Part shown: positions 33,600 to 45,422 of the stretch, piece by piece | Layout of the letters: every line of letters begins with the position of its first letter | Numbering within the stretch: the first letter of the stretch is position 1 | Assembly: GCA_023213315.1 (NCBI GenBank) | Contig: JAKCPI010002824.1 | Span: forward strand, 143,395-207,394 | Origin: Euborellia annulipes | Taxonomy: Eukaryota > Arthropoda > Insecta > Dermaptera > Anisolabididae | DNA: 64,000 bases | Direction: 5' to 3' | Position numbers and translations under genes: made by a program | The notes under the pieces: generated by a model | Told to the model about the DNA's origin: nothing | The model's database searches: none | What the model saw: the letters and a program-made list of their open reading frames with translations, nothing else

Positions 33600-34880
33600 T
33601 GGATGTCAAGAAAGACAATAAAAACTTAAATTTGATAAAATTATAAGATGTAGAGGTCTCACTTCCCACCCATCCCATTTATTTAATAATAGCTATCATT
33701 TTATTTAAAATTATGATGGCATTAGCTGCCGAAAAAGGGTAAAAAATTGTTTACCCCTGTATATTACGCATAAAGAGAACAAAAGATGATGGTTTGGTTG
33801 CCTATCTATCTATCAATTAAATTTTTTATTTTAATAAATTTTGAATATTTGATTAACTGCTATAAATAAAAACTCTTGATTTCAGGTTTATTCCAATAAG
33901 AAAAACGTTTTCTGAGGCGATATCCTGGCATAAATCACAAAACATTCTTAACTGAACTAAGGTAAGCCTGCTAGATGAAAGATTCTTGTATATGAATTTA
34001 CACCAGAGAGCATCAACTCTTAAATAGAATTATATTATTTTAAAATTCAGCTCTCCTCTAATTTTTATTATAACTAGTTAAAACTAGAATTTACTGCTAA
34101 ACAAGTTTGTATTTTTGAGTTTTTTACTTTCATGCAATCTACAAACAATTTTTAAATGATATAGCAATTTAAATTTTTGGTGATTTCGGTTTATTTATGA
34201 CCATTCAGTTCCAACATTTTGTAATATTTTTTTTTAAATTTGTTTTAGGTCTTTTTCAGCATCTGAAGTCATTTAGACCACGTCCATATTTATTTCAATT
34301 CGTATCCAATTCTATAGAAATTTCTCGTTTGGGAAGGGATACTGTGGACTTGATAATAATGGCTACTGTTATCCTGGAATCCTCGACATTTGGCATCAGA
34401 AACTATGGCTCTACCTCTAAGTCATAGGTATATAAATGAACTTTTAATTAAAATACAGTTAAATTTAATTATTTATACAACAGGTGAGTTATTAACATGC
34501 CATCGGTCAGATGTATAAAAGTTATTCTAGAAATAAAAAACAAAATGAGCCGGGATCATCATCAATGCAACGTCAACCCTTCAAAAAATATCTTCTAATA
34601 AAAGTGACATTTGAGGATAAAGACTGGATTTATTTCTCTAATCTTTTAAACCAACTAATTTTAAATTAAACAATTAAACAATCTACATACTGTATTTATG
34701 AAGATAACATTTTATAGACGCCTTTGTATTATAGACTATTATTTATTATCAATAAAATTTTATCGTTGATTTGAATATTTTAGCAATATTTCCTGTGGCG
34801 AAGATCGAGGTTTTATTTACATTTATTAATTAAAGCGATATGCAAATAAATTTATTATTAGGGGAATTCTTAATTATAGA
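33600..34880. other. AT-rich spacer, one exon-like block
   Basis: No gene recognised. At 34249 a good acceptor (AAATTTGTTTTAG) precedes 180 bp of mixed composition ending near AAGTCATAG/GTATAT. One frame is open and part of it resembles 17337-17375. Confidence 0.3.
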
Positions 34881-35794
34881 CCACATTTTTGTTATTAATT
34901 ATTTATTAAAAATATAAATACTGTACAACGTTTCGACTGCTTATTCTGAGTCTGCACCCGTTTAAGTGCACAGTACTTGAAAACTGCTATAGAATAAGCA
35001 GTCGAAACGTTGTACAGTATTTATTAGATTTAAACTTCCTACCGTAGGCTCAAGTTGAAGCATTATGCATATATGAAAGGTAAAATACACTAGGTTATGT
35101 GTTACAAGGTTTTTTATTAATTAAAATTAACACTTAATACGTATTTCGACATTATTGTCATCATCAGAAGTGGTTTTCTAAAATGAATACATCGTGAAGT
35201 TATGTATATTAATATAGATAACTTCACGATGTATTCATTTTAGAAAACCATTACACTACACACTAGGTTATGTGTTTCAAGGTTTTTTATTAATTAAAAT
35301 TAACACTTAATACGTATTTCGACATTATTGATCATCAGAAGTGGTTTTCTAAAATGAATACATCGTGAAGTTATGTATTTAATGTAGTGGTTTTCTAAAA
35401 TGAATACATCGTGAAGTTATGTATTTAATGTAGATAACTTCACGATGTATTCATTTTAGAAAACCACTTCTGATGACAATAATGTCGAAATACGTATTAA
35501 GTGTTAATTTTAATTAATAAAAAACCTTGAAACACATAACCTAGTGTGTAGTGTAATGGTTTTCTAAAATGAATACATCGTGAAGTTATCTACATTAAAT
35601 ACATAACTTCACGATGTATTCATTTTAGAAAACCACTTCTGATGATGACAGTAATGTCGAAATACGTATTAAGTGTTAATTTTAATTAATAAAAACCCAT
35701 AACCTAGTGTATTTTACCTTTCATATATACAGTATTTATATTTTTAATAAATAATTAATAACAAAAATGTGAACTATAATTAAAAATTCTCCCA
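34860..35794. repeat. Family B fold-back with family D elements inside
   Basis: Outer arms (ATTTATTAAAAATATAAATA and complement) belong to family B. Between 35040 and 35715 several family D units in both orientations repeat GAATACATCGTGAAGTTATG. D motifs read CTGATGAT, GACA/TGTC stem, GAAATACG (minus 35170-35140; plus 35637-35666). Confidence 0.7.
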
Positions 35795-35799
35795 ATAAT

Positions 35800-37460
35800 A
35801 ATATCATTTTTTTGTTTCAAATCTGTAAATATACTAGTTGGTTTTGTATATTTAAAAGTTTTTTGGGTGTTAAAAAATTCGTTTGTTTTTAAATCTCATT
35901 GACATAAATTTAATGTAAAAATTTCATAAAATAACAAATACGTCTAATTTAATTCAAAAAGAATCAATTGAATGATTATGATTGAATGAGAAAGGAATGT
36001 CTTGCCAACTCATTCAAATAGATAAACTGAGAGTGTATCGTATGCACTGTCCATCTTAATGAGTTCCTTTTAGGCCAGCACCAACACAAATCACACCAAA
36101 ACAGCACCAAGCACAGCTTGTCCATTGTCAAAGACCAAAGCTGTTACATCATTTCCATTTCCTGAATTTTAATTCCTCTCCTATTAGAGACATGTGTTAT
36201 TAAAGATTTCATTAAACAGTATAAGAGATAAAATCTCTTTCGAGTCTTATTCAAATGGTTAACTAATAAGACAGTAATGAGATGATGAAATTGAATGATC
36301 TAAAAATGTTTATGCTAATTATAAGATAAGATCAATTTAATGAAAAGGCGGAAATATTATTTTAATTATTTGTTAATAAAAACAACATTGAATAAAGAAT
36401 TTTAATTTCTTGAAATATCAGCTTTTTTCGTAAGTTTAATAATATTTCCAAAAAATTTATCCTTGCTTTTTATGTCCTTGTCCTTCTCATTTATTATACC
36501 TATATCCCGATAAGTAAGTTTTGGAAGACTGCATTGACTTTGAGAAATTATCAAATGAATATTTTCATCATATTTCACAAGTTAAATCTATGCTTTGAAG
36601 AAGTGAGCAAAAAGATTTTCTTGAACGAAAACAGAAACTGTTATTTCCCGATTGCCGAGGTCAATTTGTAAAGTCAGTCAGGGATCAATCGAACATTATG
36701 TTTATGTATGCTACAAAAAATAAATACTTTCTTACATATATGAAAAGACCAAAAGAAAATAAAATTAATGCGAAATATTAAATTGAAAGAAAGAAATAAA
36801 GTATTCATATAATATACTGTAATTTTATTTAATTAATAACAGGATGATTCGTTCAAAATAGTCGCAAAAGAAAAAAAATACGCCTGTGGTTAGGCAACCG
36901 AACCATCATATTTTGTTCCAGTTATCCGTAATTTACAGGGGTAAACAATTTTTGTCTTAGAATCTGATACCTTTTAACTCCTAATATATTTAAATTAATT
37001 GTTAGACATTATAATTTAATTTTTTTTAACATGACTGTATGTTTGTGTTGGTGAGACCAAAGGTCCGCGAACCCACGATCTCCAACCTTTCCGGGGCATC
37101 GGCGGGATATCCATTGTACCAAGCCACCGGACTCTCGACCTACACCAACAAAAACTCACTTCCTCTTATATTCAAGTTAACCGTGCATTTAACAAAGTAA
37201 GAAATATTATAGAAAAATGTATCACTTGCCCGCCGCTAGAGGAACAAACATATGGGTCTGCTCTAACACACTACTGTAAGCAGCAAAGCTCTTAGCATAG
37301 GGATTACGGTATAGTTAAATATTTTTCGAGATCTTTGAATAAGATTCAAACTAACTTTAACTAATCATTGATATTAAGTCTGAATCAAGGTATATCGAAT
37401 GTTAATATCTTATATCAAATATATTATCAGTATATACTGTAGATCTCGAAAAATATTTAA
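35800..37460. other. AT-rich spacer, no gene recognised
   Basis: Apart from the tRNA-like block at 37060-37140 and a pair of inverted AGATCTCGAAAAATATTTAA near 37310 and 37440, only unique AT-rich DNA. A short open block after TTCCTTTTAG at 36073 is too short to call. Confidence 0.4.
37060..37140 (-). mobile_element. tRNA-like sequence, probable SINE head
   Basis: On the minus strand GGTGGCTTGGTACAATGGAT (A-box-like) and GGGTTCGCGGACC (B-box-like) sit between GTCCG and CGGAC, like an acceptor stem. GTTGGTG/CACCAAC flank it. No intact tRNA fold. Confidence 0.4.
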
Positions 37461-37619
37461 TTAAAATTAATTTGTATAGTTCAGCAGATGCGATCCCAGG
37501 ATTTCTTCGAGGGGGCTAGAAAATTTTAGTGTTGGGTGGGGGGCTGGGTATTGGGAATAATAATGATTTATTATAATCGTTGGTTGTTTGGGCTGGATTT
37601 TGAAGAAATTGATGAATAG

Positions 37620-37995
37620 GAGAAAAGACCAGTGATTTTTATCCACCAAATACACTATTTATTTGCAAATATTCCGGGTTGCAAAACACCACCCATCATC
37701 AGTGTGGTGGTGGATATCGTTCATATTTTTGGCTCTGATTATATAAATGTTTGCCTTTTCATATTAGAGTTCTTAAATAGGGAATTTTTTTTTTTTTTAC
37801 TTGCTGGCAATTTGCCTATTTAAGAACTCTAATATGAAAATGGCAAACATTTATATATTCAGAGCCAAAAATATGGACGATATCCACCACCAAAACTATT
37901 TTCTACACTGATGATGGCGTTTTGCAACCCAAAATATTTGCAAGCAAATAAATAGTGTATATGGTGGATAAACAAGCACTGGGCCTTTTCTCCTA
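37620..37995. repeat. Fold-back element with hammerhead-like motif (family I)
   Basis: Arms of about 170 bp (AAATACACTATTTATTTGCA, GGTGGATATCGT, TTTAAGAACTCTAATATG). Plus 37909 and minus 37702 both start CTGATGATGG, with a GGGTT/AACCC-type stem, then GAAAT-like ends. Confidence 0.68.
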
Positions 37996-38029
37996 TTCAT
38001 CTATTATTATGCCGACGGGCCTGGAAAGA

Positions 38030-38105
38030 AGAAGGAACAACAGACCACCAAGATCATCATTGTTAAGCAACGCCAAGTGGTGCTGAAAATCGGGTTAAAA
38101 TGACT
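38030..38105 (+). repeat. Possible 5S rRNA-like scrap
   Basis: ATTGTTAAGCAACGCCAAG resembles the GTTAAGCAACG box of 5S rRNA; the rest does not align convincingly. Confidence 0.25.
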
Positions 38106-39550
38106 TAAAAAAAAAATATTATATTTTAGTTCCAGATTCAAATTAGCATTAAATCAAGAACTGTGTGATTAAAATCATAATATTAATATTTTTTTCTGTC
38201 CAAAGGGAAGGGACCGGGTCCTTCTAGGGCTCGATGGATGGGAAATGGACAGTGAATTTTAGTACAAGAAGCGAGAACTCTACCGCTCTGCTTCTGAACA
38301 AAGCAGTTAAAATTATTTCTTTTAAATTTGGTTTATAGTAAATTTCATTTTAATTCATTTTCTCTTTAAGATGTTTTTCGACATTCTTATTTATTTAATT
38401 ATCAGAATTAATAAAAGAAAATTTTAGGATAGTTGCATCAAAAAATGTCATAAAATTTGCAACAAAGTTTCAGGGCGAAGAGTTTGAGGCAACTGGATGA
38501 ATTATAAATAGGTATCTAAAAAAAATCTAAATAAGAGATCTCATCCCCTCCCCCCTCTGTATAATAAAATTTAAATTTTAATTCGAAGGTGTTGATTGAG
38601 TACCGTCATAAAAAGGAGGCGGGATTTCTCCTAGAGAGGAGGTCGTCCAGAAAATATTTGCCTTCCATTGGAATGCAGGCGCCATCAGCTACCGGTTTTA
38701 CTTCTACTCACGTTCACACTAATAAACATCTTTTAGAGTGAAAAAAAAAAAAAAAAAAACTTCGTCCCGGTAATAAAATGAACAGTTAATTACCTTTATC
38801 TGGATGTTCTCTCTTTTCTCACACGTTATAAACATGGCCTGAGCCAACTCGATATAAATATTGAAAGGGTTTTTCTCAGAGACATATCTATGCTGGCGCC
38901 AGAGATTCAGGTAGTCGATTGCTTTTATGCAAATTTTCTGGACCGCTGGACGATTTTAGCCTGATTTGTGACTCCGGGGATCCGGGTACAGGTGTCCAGG
39001 GTGTGCCAATGTTTTGCACTCGAGTCCCAACAAAAATATCTTGTTTTGACAATTATACTTTATTTATTGATGGTCTGTTATCTTTCTAGAGCTCTTCTGA
39101 TGGCTATAAAATTCTAAAATCGCCCCTCATTAAATAGATAAACTTATTTTATAAATGCCAGGTATGAAGATTAAGTGGTCAGAAATGCGGAATATTAATA
39201 AATTTATTTTTAGATTTAATTGCGGTAATAAAAATTAATAATATTCATCTAATTGAAGAGATTTTAGTGATTTTATTTTTGTCTTTATCAAATATCATAA
39301 TCAGAGCGTGTTTGTACTAGGCGAAGTACTTTTGATAAAAAATTCATGACGATTTTTCTTTTTGGTTCAAATTCTATATAGGATTGATTGTCTGTGAGTC
39401 GAATCATTCTACTATCAAGAAGCTAATCAATCGCCTCGAAAATTTAAAATTCTTAAAAAATAACTTGTTGGAGGGTACATAAAGTTACTACATTTAGTGA
39501 ATTGCACTATTCCAAGTTGGTCTGAGGCCAATTTATGGGAAAAGCATTAA
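38100..39550. other. Spacer, no gene recognised
   Basis: Mixed AT-rich DNA. 38640-38720 and 38880-39050 are less AT-rich (GCTGGCGCCAGAGATTCAGG) but have no long open frame or clear repeat signature. Confidence 0.4.
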
Positions 39551-39555
39551 TAGTT

Positions 39556-39790
39556 GATGAGGAAATAAAAAGAATAGCAGCTATTGATTATTTCATTTAT
39601 TAAGGCTTACGTTTCGGTCTTGATTATGACTATCTACAGAGCTTGTGGGCTCTCATATTGTGTATCGTATTGTATAGTGACAGCCCACAAGCTCTGAAGA
39701 TGGTCTTAATCAAGATCAAAACGTAAGCCTAGTGGGCCTTTATAAATTAAATAATCACTAGCTGCTATTCTTTTTATTTCCTAATCAACT
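39556..39790. repeat. Fold-back element with hammerhead-like motif (family J)
   Basis: Arms with AATAGCAGCTA and AGCCCACAAGCTCTGAAGAT. Plus 39694-39726 and minus 39643-39606 carry the motif; the plus copy has lost GAAAC (CAAAACG). Related to family F. Confidence 0.65.
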
Positions 39791-39854
39791 ATTCCAGCTA
39801 TAAAATCAGCATCTTTCAATTAATATTTTGTTTTCATTTAATGGTGCATCGGCA

Positions 39855-39965
39855 AGTTTTAATCCTGAAGAAGTTCTTGTCACATGACCGAAACGTCGAT
39901 TCCTAAAACATTGCCTCCACTAGGCCTACTTATCAACAAAATATAACATGATAAGACAAGCTATT
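39855..39965 (+). repeat. Single-arm hammerhead-like motif (family M)
   Basis: CCTGAAGAAGTTC to GACCGAAACGTCGATTCC with no partner arm nearby. The stem is weak. Confidence 0.45.
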
Positions 39966-40049
39966 TCATTTTCAACTTTGCCCATCAACCGTAGGTTGGA
40001 CAGGTAAAGTTAATGTAATCGTAAAAAATCGAAATTTTTCTGAAGCTGC

Positions 40050-40505
40050 CAAAATGCGTTTTGAGGTCCCCTGAATCCATTTAAGAAATTTTTGGAATGA
40101 TGTCTGTGTGTGTGTGTGGTAATTTTTTTCGTCAACGAAAACTCAAAAACTATTCATCCAATTGTTTTGAAATTTCGCACACATAAACTAGAGGTAAAGC
40201 TCAAGAACTGAAAAGCTTTTGGAAAACATCGGACCATCAGGGGGGGGGGGCTCTAGAGGGGGGCCAATATTTTTTTCTTATATAACCTATAATTTCTTTT
40301 ATATATTCAGAAACTAGACTTTCTCCCGAGTAAAATGATATATAATATTTGTATCCTAATTTGTCATAAATTTGTTAAAAAAATCATTTAAATTCGAAAA
40401 TTGTGCATAGCAACAGAGCAAAATCAAAACAAACAAACTCGTTATTTCTTTCAATAATGGGGGGGGGGGGGGGCAAAGTTGTGCGCTCGGCTTAGTCCGA
40501 TCCTT
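40050..40505 (+). repeat. Second repeat family (R2)
   Basis: Contains TTTTGAGGTCCCCTGAATCC, (TG)n, CAACGAAAACTCAAAAACTA, GAACTGAAAAGCTTTTGG, two G tracts and GTGCGCTCGGCTTAGTCCGA. Shares only the first block and the microsatellite with R. Confidence 0.6.
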
Positions 40506-40676
40506 TATTTGTTTATTTTGAGATGGTTTAAAATCAAAATTGAGAAGAGTGAGAGGAATACGTAGTTTGGATAGATAGTGTTAAGATAATCGAGATTAAT
40601 AGATTTTCTAAACAATAAAGCTTAAGTTATATTTATCTCTTATGTGTTTATTAAAGCTTCTGTGGTTTTAATTATT

Positions 40677-40880
40677 CTTATCAGGTGAATTTTTAATTAT
40701 AGACCACATTTTGTATTAATTATTTATTAAAAATACAAATACTGTACAACGTTTCGACTGCTTATTCTGCAGCCGTTATCAAGTACTGTGCATTTGCTCC
40801 GACTCAAGTTCACTTGAATTATATTTTTAATAAATAATTATCACAAAATGAGGTCTATAATTAAAAAATCTCCTAATAAT
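40677..40880. repeat. Family B fold-back element
   Basis: Arms TATAGACCACATTTTGTATT and complement. Minus 40782-40747 has the B motif with stem GACTGC decayed on one side. Confidence 0.65.
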
Positions 40881-41960
40881 AACTAAATTTTGGTAAAAAA
40901 AAATGATTGTAATTAAAATAAGCTTATTTTTTGTTTAAACAAAAAATATTAAGACAAACCCTCGAACATGCACGAGTATTTGGTTGCATAATCTACAGGG
41001 GAACTCTCAAAAAAATATTTTAAGTATAATTGTTTCTCTAAGTACAGTATTTTCCAGGAGAGGGCGTCAAAGACAAGAAATAATAAAGGATTCTAAAGAA
41101 ATATGACATAAATGATGTCGTAGAGATTCATTGAAGAATTACTAGACTATGTTTGGTTACATAGGATGTAATAAATGATGTAATAATATGATTCATCTTT
41201 GTCACTGATGGACATATTAAGCTGTTTCTCTTATCTCATTAATATTCATAAAAAAAATTTTTTATTAAAAATTGAAGGGAATGGAGATTACAATTAGGCT
41301 ATATGTGTGATTCAATAGTAATTATTTAGTGAAAAATTGTTTCTATTTAGAGAAATCCATTGAGATTAAATTAATGCTTTCATTAATCAGATTTAACGAG
41401 AATTGATTTTCAAACATAATTTAAGCTATTCGTTATCACTATTTTTGAAATGAACCGGTTATTGATTTTAATCCATATACGCATAACACATTGTTTAATT
41501 TAGAACAAAGTTTCGACCCTTATGGCCACACATTTCTCAACCATAAACAGTGTAAATAAAGTTAACAATTTTTCTTGACTAGATTTAGGGATTTAATTAA
41601 AATTTAAATTAGCTATGTTATTTTTTTTAGATTCATTATTAATGTGATCTCAATACAAAGTTTCCAACTCTAAAACTACGACTTCATCAGTTTCGTGTCT
41701 AAAAAGAGTTCACATTTAATATATTCTTGAAGAATTTTATATTTCGAGGTTTTACTTCTTTTAAGTTCGAAAGATGGAGTTAACGATAATTAAACAAATT
41801 TTTTGACAGACAACTGTTGTGGGCACATTCTCACAGTTTGGCTTATTTTATTAATTTTTCTGTTTTCTATTAATAAATTGTAATTCAATCATTATACGTA
41901 CTAATATTTTTAATATCTGTAACCGAATATTCATGAAATATATGATTGAGTTATTGATAG
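40880..41960. other. AT-rich spacer with two weak motif copies
   Basis: No gene recognised. Minus 41541-41504 (GGTCGAAACTTTG) and minus 41690-41655 (CTGATGAAGTC, GGAAACTTTG) resemble the hammerhead-like hairpins without fold-back arms. Confidence 0.4.
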
Positions 41961-42240
41961 GATGCCTATATTGACAGCCCGGAAGCTGTGAAGATGGTCT
42001 TGACCAAGACGGAAACGTCAGTCTAGTGGGCCTAATAAAAGAAATATCTAGCTGCAATTCTTTTCTTTACACATTTCTAACAATATTGTTTTTATTTTGT
42101 TCGAAATCAAGATTTTTTTTTATAAATTTCTTCAAGACTGTGTCACTTTTTTAAATTAAGTCATTAAAATCAGTACATACCATAAAATAAGAGACAAGGA
42201 ATTTATACTATGTACTGATTTTAATGACATCATTTAAAAA
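41960..42240. repeat. Half fold-back (family K) and an inverted repeat
   Basis: Plus 41987-42020 is the family F/J motif (AAGATGGTCTTGACCAAGAC) followed by TAGTGGGCCTAATAAAAG. 42135-42240 is a separate hairpin with CATTAAAATCAGTACATA arms. Confidence 0.55.
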
Positions 42241-42364
42241 GGTGAGTCTTAAAAATTATAAAAATCATAATTATGATGCTTTTCTTTGTTTTTTAAAGAA
42301 AAAGAATATGTAACCATATGTAAAATAAACCCGATGTTACATGAAGTATGAAATAATTATATCT

Positions 42365-42412
42365 ATCATTCAGGCCTGATGATGGTCTTTTTCGGACTGA
42401 AACTGTGAGGTA
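42365..42412 (+). repeat. Single hammerhead-like motif with full CTGATGA core
   Basis: GCCTGATGATGGTC, loop, GGACTGAAAC. GGTC pairs with GACT through one G-U. Confidence 0.5.
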
Positions 42413-42449
42413 CACAACAGTTGTCTGGCAATGAAATTCCTGTATAATA

Positions 42450-43340
42450 AAGTGCAATACTTTGCTTAATTATCGTGAACTCCATCTTTCGAATTTAGAA
42501 AAAGTAAACCCCTAAAATTTGATATTTTCTCTTTCCTATTCTTGAAGAAGTTGCCACTTTGGTGATTTGAGTAGTACAATAGTTGAGTCGGAAGTTGTTG
42601 ATTGTTTAAGGAGACAAACATTTGATTGGTTTTGTTTTTAATGATAAATATTAAAAAAAAAAAATTGACCTTTATTTTCAAGGATATTTAATCATGCTGT
42701 TCCAAGGAAAATTAATAATCAAATTCTACGAGTCTCGATTCGGAACACATCATTGCATCTCTTTAGAGAAACTCTCCAATGACTAATGGCAATGAAATGA
42801 GGCCTTGTCTTGACGGAAGTCTTGCCTTCAAAAAAAAAAAAAAAAGATGCAAAATTCCACCCAGTCGAATTCATAAATATGTGGGCACTGAATTGGAAGG
42901 CTTTATTATATAATATTTAAAAGGTATTTAATAAAAGAGTGAGCGTCTTAACCGGAAAAGGCCATTAGGCATGAGTCATGTTTAATGTAAACATGAAACA
43001 GTTATGAATGGAATTCTAGAAGAGACGAATTAATCAACTCCTAATATAATATTTCTAGCCCTTGGATTTAGGTAACAACAAGGACTCACAAGTCTGCGGC
43101 CCACATATCTAGGCAGCCCCCAAATACAAATCCTGTGAAGTGTATCAAGAGTGCAACGAGAGTATGTATAATAAAATAGTAACAATAATAGGACGTCAGC
43201 TGGAATCTATCGATAATTCAATATACAATTCTCTATTAATAGTAAAAAAAGACTCCTCATAGCACCTCGGGAAAAAACTCTAAGTTGAGAAAAAATAGGA
43301 ACTGCTAATCCCCCTAATATGTTTTTGACAATAATGAATT
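42450..43340. other. AT-rich spacer, no gene recognised
   Basis: Unique-looking DNA with no open frame of note. Confidence 0.4.
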
Positions 43341-43439
43341 CGTGCAAAAAATTACAAAAAAAATCTGGTATGAAGGCCGAACATCACACCAGTTTTTTTT
43401 GTGTCGACATATATTTAGTTTTTGGCAATACATTAAAAT

Positions 43440-43784
43440 TAGGAACCGACCGAATATTCGGTTTCGGTTACGGTTTCGGCCAGTTTCGGCCAAAAATCAT
43501 GGTTTCGGCCGTAGTTTCGGTTTCGGCCAAAAAGTAGCCGAAACTTTCGGCCGGCCGAAACTTGAGTCTTAAAAAAAAGGTCAAATGATTTGCACTTGAA
43601 GGAGAAAAAATTTTTGTCTCCCTAAAAAAAAGGTAAAATGATTTTCACGGAGGGGAAAAAATTTCAAAAAAAAAAAAAAATATAAATTTTTTTTATAGGA
43701 AATACAAGTTTCGGTTTCGGCCGAAACTAAGGTTGAGGCCGAATATTCGGTTTCGGCTGAAAATCTTGTTTCGGTCGGACCCTA
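43440..43784. mobile_element. hAT-like MITE rich in GGTTTCGGCC, 345 bp
   Basis: Starts TAGGAACCGACCGAA, ends TTCGGTCGGACCCTA, flanked by ATTAAAAT (43432-43439, 43785-43792). Many GTTTCGGCC repeats fill the interior. Confidence 0.8.
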
Positions 43785-43827
43785 ATTAAAATACAAGATG
43801 TAAAATTTATAAACAGAAAAATATTTA

Positions 43828-44205
43828 TTTCTTGAGTGTGGAAGTGGCTGTGATTAATATCTTAAAAGAATGGAGGACCGTGGCATTCATTCCTGACCAT
43901 ATGAATCTTTTCTTAATTTCTTCTAAGGTGTTCGTATATCCGGGATGTCCGGCCTGGGAACTATCATGATACTTCCATAATACTTTCTCACTTTTCTCTT
44001 TAGGGATAGGAATTACCCATCTCGCCGTCATTCCTTCTCCCACTCTAGTGTATATTATCCCATCTATCTCTTTTATCTGTTCTCGATTTCTTTCTTTCAT
44101 TTCTTGTGTCATTTCATCTTTTTTCTGCCATTCCCTAATCTCTTCTAAATCCACCCGTTCTCCCTTTCTCTCTATTGCCAGTATTATCTCTTCTTTCCTA
44201 CCTTC
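43828..44205 (-). pseudogene. Ty3 integrase zinc-binding start, truncated
   Basis: Shows HDSSQAGHPGYTNTLEEIKK and RFIWSGM, the HHCC-type N-terminal region of integrase. The Cys pair and the DDE core are missing because the element ends here. In element orientation the LINE insertion lies immediately upstream; ignoring the LINE and one copy of its target duplication, the frame from the RNase H side continues. Confidence 0.7.
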
Positions 44206-45270
44206 CTAGGGTTCCGTTCTGGGTCCACTTTTGTTCTTACTTTTCATTAACGATATCGGCCGGCACATAGAATATTCTAGCTATCACCTTTTTGCAGACG
44301 ACCTTCAGCTTTATATATCTTGTCCCTTCGGTGAGATTGAGGCGGCAATTGAGAGGCTAAACTGCGATGTGGAGGCGGTATGTAGGTGGGTTGACGATAA
44401 AAAACTTAAATTAAATGCTGGAAAAACCAAAGCCATTATTATTGGCAGCGGAGCCTACATCAATAGGCTAGTGGAAGCCCCACCAATCAAAATTAGAAAT
44501 ATCACTATTAATTATTCTGACACTGTTAAAAGTCTTGGTGTTGTGTTTGACAACACGCTGAGTTGGAAGGCACATGTCCTAGAGGTCTCCAACAAGGTAT
44601 ATAAAAACCTCTATCAATTTAAAAGAATCAGGGAGTGCCTTCCATTCAAAATACGTCAAATGGTCGTCAGCTCACTGATATTGCCCCACTTCGATTATTG
44701 CTGCCTTGTCTATAATGATCTGTCTGGTGAGAGGGGCCTTGCTCTCGAGAGGGTCTTGAATTCGTGCATTCGATTTATATTTGGCATCCCTATTCGTCAG
44801 CACGTAACACCCTATTACAATAAGCTAGGATGGCTTAAGTTAAAAAGCAGAAGAAAATATTTTCTAGGGTGTTACGTGTTTAATTTGCTGATGAGTAAAA
44901 GACCCTCTTATTTATACAGAGACCTGACCTTTAAAATATCTTTTAGATCTAGGAGCCTCAGGGCGAGTCCGTTGGACCTGCAGATGCCGATCCACAGGAC
45001 GACAACGTTTGACAGATCCTTTTCTGTTGAATCTGTGAGGGTATGGAATGGCATCCCGGAGAGAGTCAGGCGGTCGCGGTCTTTGGCCGCATTTAAGGCC
45101 CAATATTATAATTATCTAATTGGAGAGCAGAGGGGGTCGGTCGGTTGAGTGGAACGGGAATTGTGAGGAGAGAGCGAGAATAATGATCTGTAAAGAAAAA
45201 TGTAAAATTTTTGTGCTCCAAGAGGCATTAGCCTCAGAGCAAAATAAAATCTATCTATCTATCTATCTAT
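44206..45270 (+). mobile_element. 5'-truncated LINE, CR1/Jockey-like, with (TCTA)n tail
   Basis: Begins inside the RT at GSVLGPLLFLLFINDI, then FADDLQLYISCP (FADD catalytic box), LNAGKTKAI, LGVVFDNTLSWKAHV and LPHFDYCCLVYNDL, and ends VRVWNGIPERVR, SLAAFKAQ. The open frame (44231-45148) is undamaged from the truncation to its stop. A short 3' UTR and a (TCTA)n tail follow. CTACCTTC is present at both edges (44198-44205 and 45271-45278), an 8-bp target duplication. Apparently a young insertion relative to its Ty3 host. Confidence 0.88.
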
Positions 45271-45422
45271 CTACCTTCATCCCCGGCTTTTGGGTAATCC
45301 TTTTCAATCTCTATTTCTTCTTCTTCATTCCCGGTCGGTTCTCTGGACAATACATCCGCCAGTCCATTGTCCCGTCCTCGTATATGTCTTACCGTAAAAT
45401 CATATGCCATAATATCTAGAGC

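Noticed and set aside
35040..35715. CRISPR-like array of repeats
   Set aside because: Repeats alternate in orientation, have no uniform spacers, and belong to eukaryotic fold-back elements.
15595..42412. Calling the hairpins true hammerhead ribozymes
   Set aside because: Every copy has an additional base between the CUGANGA box and stem II, and I could not place a convincing stem III and cleavage site in single copies. Kept as hammerhead-like.
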